A stretch of DNA of 14,150 nt from Eubacterium sp. CAG:786 (GTDB lineage: Bacteria > Bacillota > Clostridia > Oscillospirales > Ruminococcaceae): positions 14,288-28,437 of the forward strand of contig HF989413.1 of assembly GCA_000432175.1 (NCBI GenBank). Direction: 5' to 3'. How positions within the stretch are numbered: the stretch's first letter is position 1; each line of letters opens with the position of its first letter. Below are positions 1-6,434 of this stretch, one piece after another. The notes below the pieces were generated by a model, which saw only the letters and a list, made by a program, of their open reading frames with translations, made no database searches and was not told the DNA's origin. A program made the translations under genes and the position numbers.

Positions 1-84
1 GCGGATATACTTTTCACGCTGTTCTATTCCTGCCTTGAGGAGGAACTTGTGCGCCAGCTGAATTCACTTGCCGCAAAGGCGTAA
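1..84 (+). CDS. 3' end of an unidentified gene (partial)
   Basis: Frame 1 is open from the window edge to a TAA at 82-84, giving 27 residues ending in LVRQLNSLAAKA. The fragment is amphipathic and helical in character (EEELVRQLNSLAAKA). Its start lies outside the window. It sits 46 bp before the next start codon on the same strand with no terminator hairpin between, so it may be cotranscribed with the SOD-like gene. There is too little sequence to name a family. Confidence 0.5.
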   Translation, partial: ADILFTLFYSCLEEELVRQLNSLAAKA

Positions 85-130
85 TCCGCGCCGGTCACGC
101 ATATACTGTCCTGAAAGCGAGGTGCAGCAT

Positions 131-622
131 ATGCAGCAGACAAACAGATTTTCATACATGGCAGCGGAAACTCCGGCGCTGCGTGGTGAACTCCGCGGCA
201 GCGCGGACCACCCGGACGTGGAAGGGCTCATCTTCGCCTACTGGCTCGACGGAGCATTGTATATCCAGGCAGAATTTGAGGGACTGCCGCCGGATAAGAT
301 ATTCGGTTTCCACGTCCATAACGGCGTCATCTGCGGAGAAGCCGACGGAAAGGAGCCGTTCATGGACGCGGGAGAACACCTTTCCCTCTGCCCTGAGGGA
401 ACATGGTGCGCGCAGCACCCCTACCATGCCGGGGACCTGCCGCCGATTTTCTCTGACAGCAGCGGATACGCGGCAATGGAGATATTTATCGGCAAGGCTA
501 AAGTATCTGATTTCTCGGGGAAGCCCGTGATACTACACTCCATGCACGACGATTTTGCCATGCAGCCTTCCGGCAATTCCGGCAAGCGAATAGCCTGCGG
601 TACATTCGCAGAAGTTCTCTGA
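131..622 (+). CDS. sodC: Cytosolic Cu/Zn superoxide dismutase-family protein
   Basis: A 163-residue protein of the Cu/Zn superoxide dismutase fold, which dismutates superoxide to O2 and H2O2. All expected ligands can be placed: H61 and H63 (FHVHNG, copper), H83 (bridging His in GEHL), H96 and H99 with D102 (QHPYHAGDLP, zinc) and H136 (ILHSMHDD, copper). C68 and C156 can form the fold's conserved disulfide, and R153 in GKRIACG matches the active-site arginine. The zinc loop is compact, with only two residues between H96 and H99. No signal peptide or lipobox is present, so the protein is probably cytosolic, unlike the periplasmic SodC of Gram-negatives. I chose the ATG at 131 because GAGGTG lies just upstream and the domain begins soon after; an upstream in-frame ATG at 68 overlaps the preceding gene and has no ribosome site. 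Activity is inferred. Confidence 0.85.
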   Translation: MQQTNRFSYMAAETPALRGELRGSADHPDVEGLIFAYWLDGALYIQAEFEGLPPDKIFGFHVHNGVICGEADGKEPFMDAGEHLSLCPEGTWCAQHPYHAGDLPPIFSDSSGYAAMEIFIGKAKVSDFSGKPVILHSMHDDFAMQPSGNSGKRIACGTFAEVL

Positions 623-641
623 AATACATTTGGTAATTATC

Positions 642-670
642 AAGACAAAAGCCCTCCTTTACGCTATAAT
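642..670 (+). promoter_or_regulatory. Probable promoter of the ahcY operon
   Basis: A perfect TATAAT at 665-670 is preceded at 17 bp by AAGACA (642-647, four of six matches to TTGACA). Transcription would start near 677, placing the whole 687-848 palindrome in the untranslated leader of the ahcY mRNA. The -10 box is strong and the -35 box only fair. Confidence 0.55.
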
Positions 671-686
671 GTAATTGTAAGCTTAC

Positions 687-848
687 GGTAACCTCTAAAA
701 ACCGGGACACGAGCAGATTCCGTACATGACTTATATCAGATGCAAGGCGTCAAACCGCAGTAATACTGTATGTATTTCAAGGTTTGACAACGACGCAGAT
801 GATATAAGTCATAGAAATCTGCCGTGAAGGAGGTTTTTAGAGGTTACC
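687..848. mobile_element. MITE-like 162-bp palindromic element in the ahcY leader
   Basis: Perfect 17-bp terminal inverted repeats, GGTAACCTCTAAAAACC at 687-703 and its complement at 832-848, bound an imperfect palindrome. Further matching arm segments are 713-719/816-822, 726-738/800-812 (13 bp, ATGACTTATATCA) and 749-756/781-788, around a loop of about 24 nt at 757-780. In total about 45 bp of strict pairing. No ORF of note lies inside and no clear target-site duplication is visible at the edges. Terminal repeats, small size and lack of coding capacity fit a MITE or other non-autonomous element. Because it lies between the promoter and the ribosome site, the alternative is a large cis-acting RNA hairpin of the ahcY operon. 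The ribosome site itself (863-868) lies outside the palindrome. Confidence 0.6.
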
Positions 849-875
849 ATTTGATTAAAATAAAGGAGCATAAAA

Positions 876-2132
876 ATGTCAAACGAAATAAGAAATCCCG
901 AACTCTGGGAAAGCGGCGCCCGCAAGATCGCATGGGTAAAGCGCAACATGCCTCTTCTCAACGGCATTGAAAAGGAATTCGGACAGGAAAAGCCCTTTGC
1001 AGGGCTTCGCGTAGCGCTCTCAGTCCACCTTGAGGCAAAGACTGCGTATCTGTGCAAGGTTCTTGCGGCAGGCGGCGCGGAAATGTACGTCACCGGCAGC
1101 AATCCGCTTTCCACGCAGGACGACGTTGCAGCGGCGCTGGTTCACGACGGACTGAATGTTTTCGCATGGTACAACGCCACCGATGAGGAATACCACCGTC
1201 ACATCTCCCAGGTAATAAAGGCGCGCCCCAACGTCATCATCGATGACGGCGGCGACCTGGTAAATCTCATTCACAACGAGTACCCAGAGCTTATCCCCGA
1301 AGTACTCGGCGGCTGCGAGGAAACCACCACAGGCATTATCCGTCTGAAGGCAATGGACCGCGACGGCGCGCTGAAATTCCCGATGGTGCTGGTGAACGAC
1401 GCAGACTGCAAGCATCTGTTCGATAACCGTTACGGCACCGGTCAGTCCGTCTGGGACGGCATAAACCGCACCACCAACCTCATCGTAGCCGGAAAGAACG
1501 TAGTCGTCGCTGGCTACGGCTGGTGCGGAAAGGGTGTTGCAATGCGCGCAAAGGGGCTTGGCGCTGACGTCATCGTCACCGAGATAGACCCGATAAAGGC
1601 TATGGAAGCGGTCATGGACGGCTTCAAGGTAATGCCCATGCGCGAGGCTGCAAAGGTCGGCGATTTCTTCGTGACAGTAACAGGCTGCGCTGACGTCATC
1701 GGCGAGGAAGCATTCCTGAACATGAAGGACGGCGCTATCTGCTGCAACGCGGGCCATTTCGACGTTGAAGTGAACATGGCAAAACTCCGCGAGATAGCGC
1801 AGGAAAGCTACCTTGCACGCAACAACATCATGGGTTACAAGCTTGCCAACGGCAACACCGTTTTCGTCATAGCCGAGGGCAGACTTGTGAATCTCGCAGC
1901 CGGCGACGGCCACCCCGCAGAAATAATGGACATGAGCTTTGCTATCCAGGCGCTCTCCGCGAAGTACATCGCACAGAACAGCACAGCCGTCAGCAATTCC
2001 GACCACATGACCGTCAACGTGCCCAAATCCGTTGACCATGAGGTAGCAGTGCGCAAGCTGCACTACTGGGGAATAGAGATAGACAGGCTCACCCCTGAGC
2101 AGGAAAAGTACCTCGGCAGCTGGGAGGTTTAA
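876..2132 (+). CDS. ahcY: Adenosylhomocysteinase (S-adenosyl- or S-inosyl-homocysteine hydrolase), archaeal/Thermotoga type
   Basis: A 418-residue NAD-dependent hydrolase that splits S-adenosylhomocysteine into homocysteine and adenosine, relieving inhibition of methyltransferases. Visible residues: H51 in HLEAKT, the DDGGD loop at 123-127, E149 in EETTTG, K179 and D183-N184 (aligned to human K186, D190, N191), the NAD-binding GYGWCGKG at 213-220, acidic E236 after the second strand, H294 in AGHFDVE and H346 in GDGHP. The HLEAKT and GSNPLSTQDD segments and the short C-terminus ending YLGSWEV resemble the short archaeal/Thermotoga clade; the family's usual C-terminal lysine/tyrosine tail is missing. 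In that clade a methanogen member acts on S-inosylhomocysteine, so the exact substrate is open. Start chosen for AAGGAG at 863-868, 7 bp upstream. First gene of a three-gene operon; the next ATG follows its stop by one base. Confidence 0.93.
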   Translation: MSNEIRNPELWESGARKIAWVKRNMPLLNGIEKEFGQEKPFAGLRVALSVHLEAKTAYLCKVLAAGGAEMYVTGSNPLSTQDDVAAALVHDGLNVFAWYNATDEEYHRHISQVIKARPNVIIDDGGDLVNLIHNEYPELIPEVLGGCEETTTGIIRLKAMDRDGALKFPMVLVNDADCKHLFDNRYGTGQSVWDGINRTTNLIVAGKNVVVAGYGWCGKGVAMRAKGLGADVIVTEIDPIKAMEAVMDGFKVMPMREAAKVGDFFVTVTGCADVIGEEAFLNMKDGAICCNAGHFDVEVNMAKLREIAQESYLARNNIMGYKLANGNTVFVIAEGRLVNLAAGDGHPAEIMDMSFAIQALSAKYIAQNSTAVSNSDHMTVNVPKSVDHEVAVRKLHYWGIEIDRLTPEQEKYLGSWEV

Positions 2133-2133
2133 A

Positions 2134-2766
2134 ATGACCTTTGAGGAACAGTTCAGCCGGATACAGCAGATGTTCGATAACTCCGGCTGCGATATCATAG
2201 TGCTCCCCCCCGACGAGGAAAAGGCAAAGAAGCTGCGCGCCCAGAAAGGCGATTTCACCCCGCTTGCGGCTGTGCTTGCGGGCACGGGTGGCGTTTCCGT
2301 CAACGGAATGCTTCGCCTGTGCGGCAGCGGTATCATAGATTTCTTTGAGCGCAACCAGCGCCTTGCCGAAACCGGAATGACCATCGTCGGCGAGGACGTA
2401 TTCGGCGGCATATTCGCGCTGGATAAGCAGGGCATGGTGATGTACCTTGCCCCGGACGAGCTTGCAGTAGAGGAATTCGGGGACGATTACGACGAGCTGC
2501 TTGAATTCGCATGCAGCGCCGAAGACGTAACGAACTTCTACCGCGACTACGTCAGGGAATGCCCCGGCGTATTGTTCGACCAGCTGCCCGCGGACAAGGG
2601 CGTGAGCCTTTATCCCCCGCTGTGGGAACGCTCCGACGAAAAGCGCTCAGCAGCCGCAGTGCCGATGTCGCAGCTGCAGGAAGTCGAGATAGGCGTGATG
2701 AAAAAGCAGTCGGGTGGAGTCCCCGACGAGGACGAAAACGAAAATAACGACGGAGGTGCGGAATGA
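2134..2766 (+). CDS. DUF2625-family protein in the ahcY-PNP operon
   Basis: A 210-residue soluble protein that I recognise as DUF2625-like, a family without a known function. The family signature is seen at 55-72 (SVNGMLRLCGSGIIDFFE), followed by the VGEDVFGGIFALD segment at 85-97, MYLAPDELAVEEFG at 103-116 and the DDYDELLEFACS...NFYRD segment at 117-138. The last 20 residues or so are acidic, low-complexity and probably disordered (PDEDENENNDGG). There is no signal peptide or membrane segment. GGGAGG lies about 7 bp before its ATG inside the last codons of ahcY, and its TGA overlaps the ATG of the PNP gene (ATGA). Such coupling on both sides suggests a role tied to S-adenosylhomocysteine or nucleoside turnover, but that is inference from position only. 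Confidence 0.8.
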   Translation: MTFEEQFSRIQQMFDNSGCDIIVLPPDEEKAKKLRAQKGDFTPLAAVLAGTGGVSVNGMLRLCGSGIIDFFERNQRLAETGMTIVGEDVFGGIFALDKQGMVMYLAPDELAVEEFGDDYDELLEFACSAEDVTNFYRDYVRECPGVLFDQLPADKGVSLYPPLWERSDEKRSAAAVPMSQLQEVEIGVMKKQSGGVPDEDENENNDGGAE

Positions 2767-3593
2767 ACGAAAATTACGAAAAGCTCATGAAATGCTACGA
2801 GTGCGTGCAGAAAAAGATCAGCTTCAAGCCGGAGCTTGCGCTGATACTCGGCAGCGGTCTTGGCGACTACGCAGACACGATGGAAGTTGTCGAAACGCTG
2901 GATTACCACGACATTGAGGGCTTTCCGGTGTCCACGGTGCCCGGGCATAAAGGGCGCTTTGTGTTCGGCTATGCGGGTGGAGTTCCTATTGTTGCCATGC
3001 AGGGAAGAGTGCACTTCTACGAGGGCTACAAGCCGCAGGACGTGGTGCTCCCCGTGCGGCTGATGAAGCTGATGGGGGCAAAGGTTCTGTTCCTGACTAA
3101 CGCGGCAGGCGGCATAAACCGCAGCTTTAATGCAGGCGATCTCATGCTCATCACCGACCACATTTCCATGTCCGTTCCCTCTCCGCTAATCGGCGAGAAT
3201 ATCGATGAACTCGGCGTGCGCTTCCCGGATATGTCCGAGGTGTACAGCCGCAGACTGCAGAAAGTCATCGAGAATGCCGCAGTGACCGCGGGCGTGCCGC
3301 TCAGAAAGGGCGTGTATATCCAGACCACCGGTCCGCAGTACGAAACTCCGTCCGAGATACGCGCATACGAGCGCTTAGGCGCTGACGCCGTGGGAATGTC
3401 CACCGCGATCGAAGCGATAGCCGCACGTCACGCTGGCATGGAGATATGCGGTATCTCCTGCATAAGCAACCTTGCAGCGGGCATCTCCGTAAATCCGCTC
3501 ACTCATAAAGAAGTGCAGGAAACAGCCGACCGCGTAGCGCCCCTGTTCAAGAAGCTGGTTACGCAGGCGATAAAGGATATCAGCGCCTCCTAA
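2763..3593 (+). CDS. punA: Purine-nucleoside phosphorylase, trimeric low-molecular-mass type
   Basis: A 276-residue enzyme that uses phosphate to cleave inosine or guanosine to the free base and ribose-1-phosphate. Landmarks: the phosphate loop ILGSGLGDY at 28-36, H62 in PGHKGR, R82 and H84 in GRVHFYEG, N113 in TNAAGG, E198 in GPQYETPSE (human E201), M212 in VGMST and N236 in CISN (human N243). Asn at the last position marks 6-oxopurine specificity; the related methylthioadenosine phosphorylases have Asp there. Length is normal. The ATG overlaps the DUF2625 stop by four bases and has GGAGG 5-6 bp upstream, so the gene is translationally coupled. It is the last gene of the operon and is followed within 15 bp by a palindrome cluster. 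Product confident; the physiological nucleoside is inferred. Confidence 0.93.
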   Translation: MNENYEKLMKCYECVQKKISFKPELALILGSGLGDYADTMEVVETLDYHDIEGFPVSTVPGHKGRFVFGYAGGVPIVAMQGRVHFYEGYKPQDVVLPVRLMKLMGAKVLFLTNAAGGINRSFNAGDLMLITDHISMSVPSPLIGENIDELGVRFPDMSEVYSRRLQKVIENAAVTAGVPLRKGVYIQTTGPQYETPSEIRAYERLGADAVGMSTAIEAIAARHAGMEICGISCISNLAAGISVNPLTHKEVQETADRVAPLFKKLVTQAIKDISAS

Positions 3594-3607
3594 GGCTGAA
3601 TAATAGC

Positions 3608-3636
3608 AAATGGGCTGTGAAAATCACAGCCCATTT
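3608..3636. terminator. Perfect 13-bp stem-loop after the PNP gene
   Basis: AAATGGGCTGTGA (3608-3620) and its exact complement (3624-3636) are separated by AAA. No T-run follows directly on the plus strand, so it may act together with the next hairpin or serve as an mRNA 3'-end stabiliser. Confidence 0.5.
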
Positions 3637-3644
3637 GAGACCGT

Positions 3645-3672
3645 CGAAAAATCCCCTAAAGGGGCTTTTTCG
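3645..3672. terminator. Bidirectional terminator-like hairpin
   Basis: A palindrome of CGAAAAA, T, CCCC, loop TAAA, GGGG, C, TTTTTCG. It carries a T-run on the 3' side on both strands, so it can terminate the PNP operon and also transcripts coming from the convergent DUF308 gene. The GC stem is only 4 bp and efficiency may be modest. Confidence 0.55.
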
Positions 3673-3835
3673 CCGAACATCCCAGCCGCGCGCACTCATT
3701 ATCAGCTGCGCTGATAATTCGCACACTTGCTGGGATAGAAGTGTTTTTGCCACGGGAAAACCGTGGCAAAAAACGAATTTCAAAAGCCCGTCTCGCGGGC
3801 GATTGTCGAAAAGCCACTGACATGAAAATGATAGA

Positions 3836-4423
3836 TTACTTTTCTTCTCCGTCAACATCGATTATGTTCATGTCAGATTTGATGTTCTTGAAGTACTTTG
3901 AAGCCGTTATAATGGTGATGAGGTTCAGGATACCGTCGCTCAGCAGGGAGATACCCAGCATTATCATCAGCACCTCGCTGCCCTCTCCTGGCCGGAACAT
4001 CATAACAAATCCGAGAATTCCGGTGAGCACTGCCATCGCGAGCATGAGCCACCATCTTCTGTAGCCGAGCTGCTTTGCCTGCATCGCGGTCTGTATTCTC
4101 GAAACGCCGTCGGCGATCATGTAAATACCAGCGGCAATGCTGATGAACGCCATAACTCCCACCGGGTGCGCAAACAGAATGATACCCAGCGCGACGAGAA
4201 TAATTCCCCCTGCAAGGTCAGCGCGCAGCGCCACGCGGAACGGGTCCCCGGAGAAATACGCGAATATCTTTGAGCAGCCGAATACTATCACCGCAATGCC
4301 GAAGATGACGCCTATCATTTCGGTGAAGAACCCCGGAATGGCAATGAGCAGAATGCCCAGAGCACACATCGCAGCTGAAATTATAAGTCCGCTTGTCTTA
4401 GCGGCTTTTGCAAATGAACGCAT
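3836..4423 (-). CDS. DUF308/HdeD-family integral membrane protein
   Basis: A 195-residue hydrophobic protein with about six predicted membrane segments, near residues 12-30, 36-54, 68-86, 88-107, 124-143 and 149-168. The paired helix-Gly-helix units, each followed by a short basic loop (SGDPFRVALRADL; QAKQLGYRRWW), fit the DUF308/HdeD family. E. coli HdeD is linked to acid resistance; most relatives, including this one, have no assigned role. The C-terminal tail is soluble and acidic (NIIDVDGEEK). AAGGGGG lies about 7 bp before the ATG on the minus strand. A possible -10 box TATACT lies at 4453-4458 with only a poor -35. It is convergent with the PNP gene and appears to be transcribed alone, downstream of the dxs-like terminator. 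Confidence 0.8.
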   Translation of the reverse strand: MRSFAKAAKTSGLIISAAMCALGILLIAIPGFFTEMIGVIFGIAVIVFGCSKIFAYFSGDPFRVALRADLAGGIILVALGIILFAHPVGVMAFISIAAGIYMIADGVSRIQTAMQAKQLGYRRWWLMLAMAVLTGILGFVMMFRPGEGSEVLMIMLGISLLSDGILNLITIITASKYFKNIKSDMNIIDVDGEEK

Positions 4424-4535
4424 ATGAAAGCCCCCTTCTGTGCTTTTTCTTTAGTATACCACATAATTCCCCGGAATTCCATGGACAAAATCCCGCTGGT
4501 GTGTGATAATGACACAATATTCCCGGAAGATGTAT

Positions 4536-4561
4536 AAAAACCCCCGGTTCCTGACCAGGGG
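4536..4561 (-). terminator. Rho-independent terminator of the dxs-like gene
   Basis: Read on the minus strand, CCCC(T)GGT, loop CAGGA, ACC(G)GGGG forms a 7-bp stem with one mismatch, followed by GTTTTTA. It lies about 30 bp after the dxs-like stop codon. Confidence 0.65.
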
Positions 4562-4594
4562 TATTATATTTACTCGGGGGATATTATATTTACT
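4562..4594. repeat. Two 13-bp direct repeats around the dxs-like stop codon
   Basis: TATTATATTTACT occurs at 4562-4574 and again at 4582-4594, 20 bp apart. The second copy contains the minus-strand stop codon of the dxs-like gene. Probably slippage or a small local duplication of the gene end. Confidence 0.7.
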
Positions 4595-6341
4595 TTGTAA
4601 GCTGCTCAGCCTTTTCTGCGATGAGTTCAGGCGTAAGCCCGTTTTCACGGAGAACATCGTCGGGATTGTAACGGTCGAGGAATTCCTTTTTAAGACCGAG
4701 GTTGGCAACCTTCATGTCGGAATTTCCGTAGAAGCGCGCTATCTTCTCGCCAAAGCCGCCGTCGAGAATTCCGTCCTCCAGCGTGATGACCGCCTTGTGA
4801 GTAGCTTTCAGGCTCTCCAGAAGTTCTTCGTCGATACCGGTTATATAAATCGGGTTGATGAGCGTGGGCTTTACTCCGGTGCGCTTTTCAATGACCTCAG
4901 CCGCCTGCATGCCAATTCCGAAGAACGTTCCCAGCGCGATTATCGCAACATCACTGCCCTGCTGATAAACCTCGTACTTGTTAAGGTCGCCGTAATCCTT
5001 TTTAGGCTTGTTGTAATGCACAACTCCACCGGGCACGCGTATTGCCACCGGGTGCTCGCGCTGCTCAAGGCTCCAGTCCAGCATCGAGATGTATTCCTCA
5101 TAGGTGGTGGGGGCGAGGTAAACCAGGTTCGGAATATTGGACATCATCGGGATATCGAAAATGCCAAGGTGCGTTACGTCGTTCATTCCCCAGACGGAAG
5201 CGGCAAACGTCAGTATCGTAACAGGATTGTTGTTGATGCACAGATCCTGCTGCAGCTGGTCATAGGTGCGCTGGATAAAGCTGCTGTAAACGCCGTAAAC
5301 CGGCTTTCCACCATTAGCCGCAATGCCGGAAGCCATAGCCACCGCGTGCTCCTCAGCGATACCAACATCGATGAACTGCCCCTTATACTTCTCGCGGCGA
5401 TTTTTTGTGAATCCCATAACTGTAGGCGTACCGGAGGTTATCGCGCAGACTGACGGGTCCTTGTCCATCTTTTCCATCAGATATTTTGCGGTGAGCTCTC
5501 CGTAATCCTCCCCGCCGCCCCGGAACTTCAGTTCGCCTGTTTCGATATCGAAAGGCATGTGCCAGTGCCAGCTTTCCTTGTCCTTAACTGCGGGGGCGTA
5601 ACCACGTCCCTTTTCGGTGACGATGTGAACCACTACCGGCTTTGTGCAGTCCTTGACGCTGCTGAACGCGGGGATAAGCTGGTCAATATCGTTTCCGTCG
5701 CCGACGAATACATAATCCAGCCCCATCGCGCGGAACAGGTTGCATTCAGCCTTGCCGTCAGTGTCGCGCAGAAGCTTCAGGTTCTCGTAAAGTCCGCCGT
5801 GGTTCTCTGCAATGGACATTCCGTTGTCGTTCACGACAATGATGAGATTGCTTCCGAGTTCGTGCGCGAAATCAAGTCCCTCCAGCGCCTCGCCGCCAGA
5901 AAGTGAACCGTCGCCGATAACTGCGATGATGTTTTCCTTCCCGCCGCACAGGTCGCGTCCCTTTGCAAGTCCGCAGGCAAGGCTGACAGAAGTGGAGGTA
6001 TGCCCGATGGTGAAGTGGTCGTGCGGGCTTTCGTGCTGGCTGGAATACCCGGTCACATCGTCGTACTTTGCTTCGTCAAGGAATGCGTCCTTTCTGCCGG
6101 TGAGCATCTTGTGGCAGTAGCTCTGGTGCGAAACGTCAAAGACGAACTTGTCCACCGGTGAGTTGAAAACATAGTGCAGCGCGATCACAGCTTCTGCCAT
6201 GCCGAGGTTAGGACCGCAGTGTCCACCGTGGATACTGAGTTTCTTTATGAGCGCGGTGCGCATTTCTCCGGCAAGCGCTCTCATTTCATCGGACGAAAGC
6301 TTTTTCACGTCCGCAGGGGAATTGATATTCTCTAAATACAT
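4590..6341 (-). CDS. Divergent 1-deoxy-D-xylulose-5-phosphate synthase-like ThDP enzyme
   Basis: A 583-residue thiamine-diphosphate enzyme with DXS architecture. N-terminal ThDP-binding part: H41 in GGHCGPNLG, DVSHQSYCHKMLTGR at 69-83, IGHTSTS at 112-118, and the ThDP motif GDG 143-145 to NDN 171-173. Central part: catalytic Glu E330 in IAEEHAV and R358 in QRTYDQ. A transketolase C-terminal domain follows. It is shorter than the usual 620-640 residues. Aligned to E. coli DXS, R420 is replaced by A380, D427 by N387 and R478 by G438; R420 and R478 are known to bind the phosphate of glyceraldehyde-3-phosphate. The DXS reaction is therefore uncertain and another acceptor is possible. Start chosen at 6341, where GGAGG lies 6 bp upstream; an in-frame ATG 51 bp earlier has no such site. 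No other isoprenoid or thiamine gene is nearby. Confidence 0.8.
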   Translation of the reverse strand: MYLENINSPADVKKLSSDEMRALAGEMRTALIKKLSIHGGHCGPNLGMAEAVIALHYVFNSPVDKFVFDVSHQSYCHKMLTGRKDAFLDEAKYDDVTGYSSQHESPHDHFTIGHTSTSVSLACGLAKGRDLCGGKENIIAVIGDGSLSGGEALEGLDFAHELGSNLIIVVNDNGMSIAENHGGLYENLKLLRDTDGKAECNLFRAMGLDYVFVGDGNDIDQLIPAFSSVKDCTKPVVVHIVTEKGRGYAPAVKDKESWHWHMPFDIETGELKFRGGGEDYGELTAKYLMEKMDKDPSVCAITSGTPTVMGFTKNRREKYKGQFIDVGIAEEHAVAMASGIAANGGKPVYGVYSSFIQRTYDQLQQDLCINNNPVTILTFAASVWGMNDVTHLGIFDIPMMSNIPNLVYLAPTTYEEYISMLDWSLEQREHPVAIRVPGGVVHYNKPKKDYGDLNKYEVYQQGSDVAIIALGTFFGIGMQAAEVIEKRTGVKPTLINPIYITGIDEELLESLKATHKAVITLEDGILDGGFGEKIARFYGNSDMKVANLGLKKEFLDRYNPDDVLRENGLTPELIAEKAEQLTK

Positions 6342-6382
6342 TTTTCTTCCTCCATTTTCCGAGTATCCGGTTATTTTATGAT

Positions 6383-6413
6383 ATTGTATCACCTGGAGCG
6401 CACTCTAAGTCAA
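6383..6413 (-). promoter_or_regulatory. Probable promoter of the dxs-like gene
   Basis: On the minus strand TTGACT (6413-6408) and TACAAT (6388-6383) each match consensus at five of six positions. The 19-bp spacer is longer than ideal. It lies between the transglutaminase stop and the dxs-like start, giving a leader of roughly 35 nt. Confidence 0.45.
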
Positions 6414-6434
6414 GAGCTGTGAGTTAATTTTCAC

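Larger units (their letters stand above)
3608..3799. repeat. Cluster of five consecutive palindromes between convergent genes
   Basis: Besides the two hairpins at 3608-3636 and 3645-3672, this stretch holds a nested pair (ATCCCAGC 3679-3686 with 3729-3736, enclosing ATTATCAGC 3698-3706 with 3710-3718), a long hairpin GTTTTTGCCACGG at 3743-3755 pairing with 3761-3774, and GCCCG/CGGGC at 3785-3799. The motif GACCGTCGAAAA (3640-3651) recurs loosely as GATTGTCGAAAA (3800-3811). The arrangement resembles a mosaic interspersed repeat of the REP/BIME kind rather than one terminator. No ORF with a ribosome site lies here. Confidence 0.55.

Noticed and set aside
687..848. Known SAH or SAM riboswitch upstream of ahcY
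   Set aside because: The leader is one long imperfect palindrome with transposon-like ends; I cannot find the multi-stem junction or pseudoknot layout of those riboswitches.
863..878. Identical 16-bp AAGGAGCATAAAAATG before both ahcY (863-878) and moxR (10941-10956)
   Set aside because: Most of it is a consensus ribosome site, A-rich spacer and start codon, so chance or selection for initiation explains it without shared regulation.
1020..2435. Long open frame (471 codons) on the minus strand across ahcY and DUF2625
   Set aside because: It is antisense to two well-supported genes, has no ribosome site, and its length follows from the codon bias of the genes opposite.
4503..5453. Open frame (316 codons) on the plus strand over the dxs-like gene
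   Set aside because: Shadow of a gene with intact ThDP motifs; no ribosome site and no recognisable fold.
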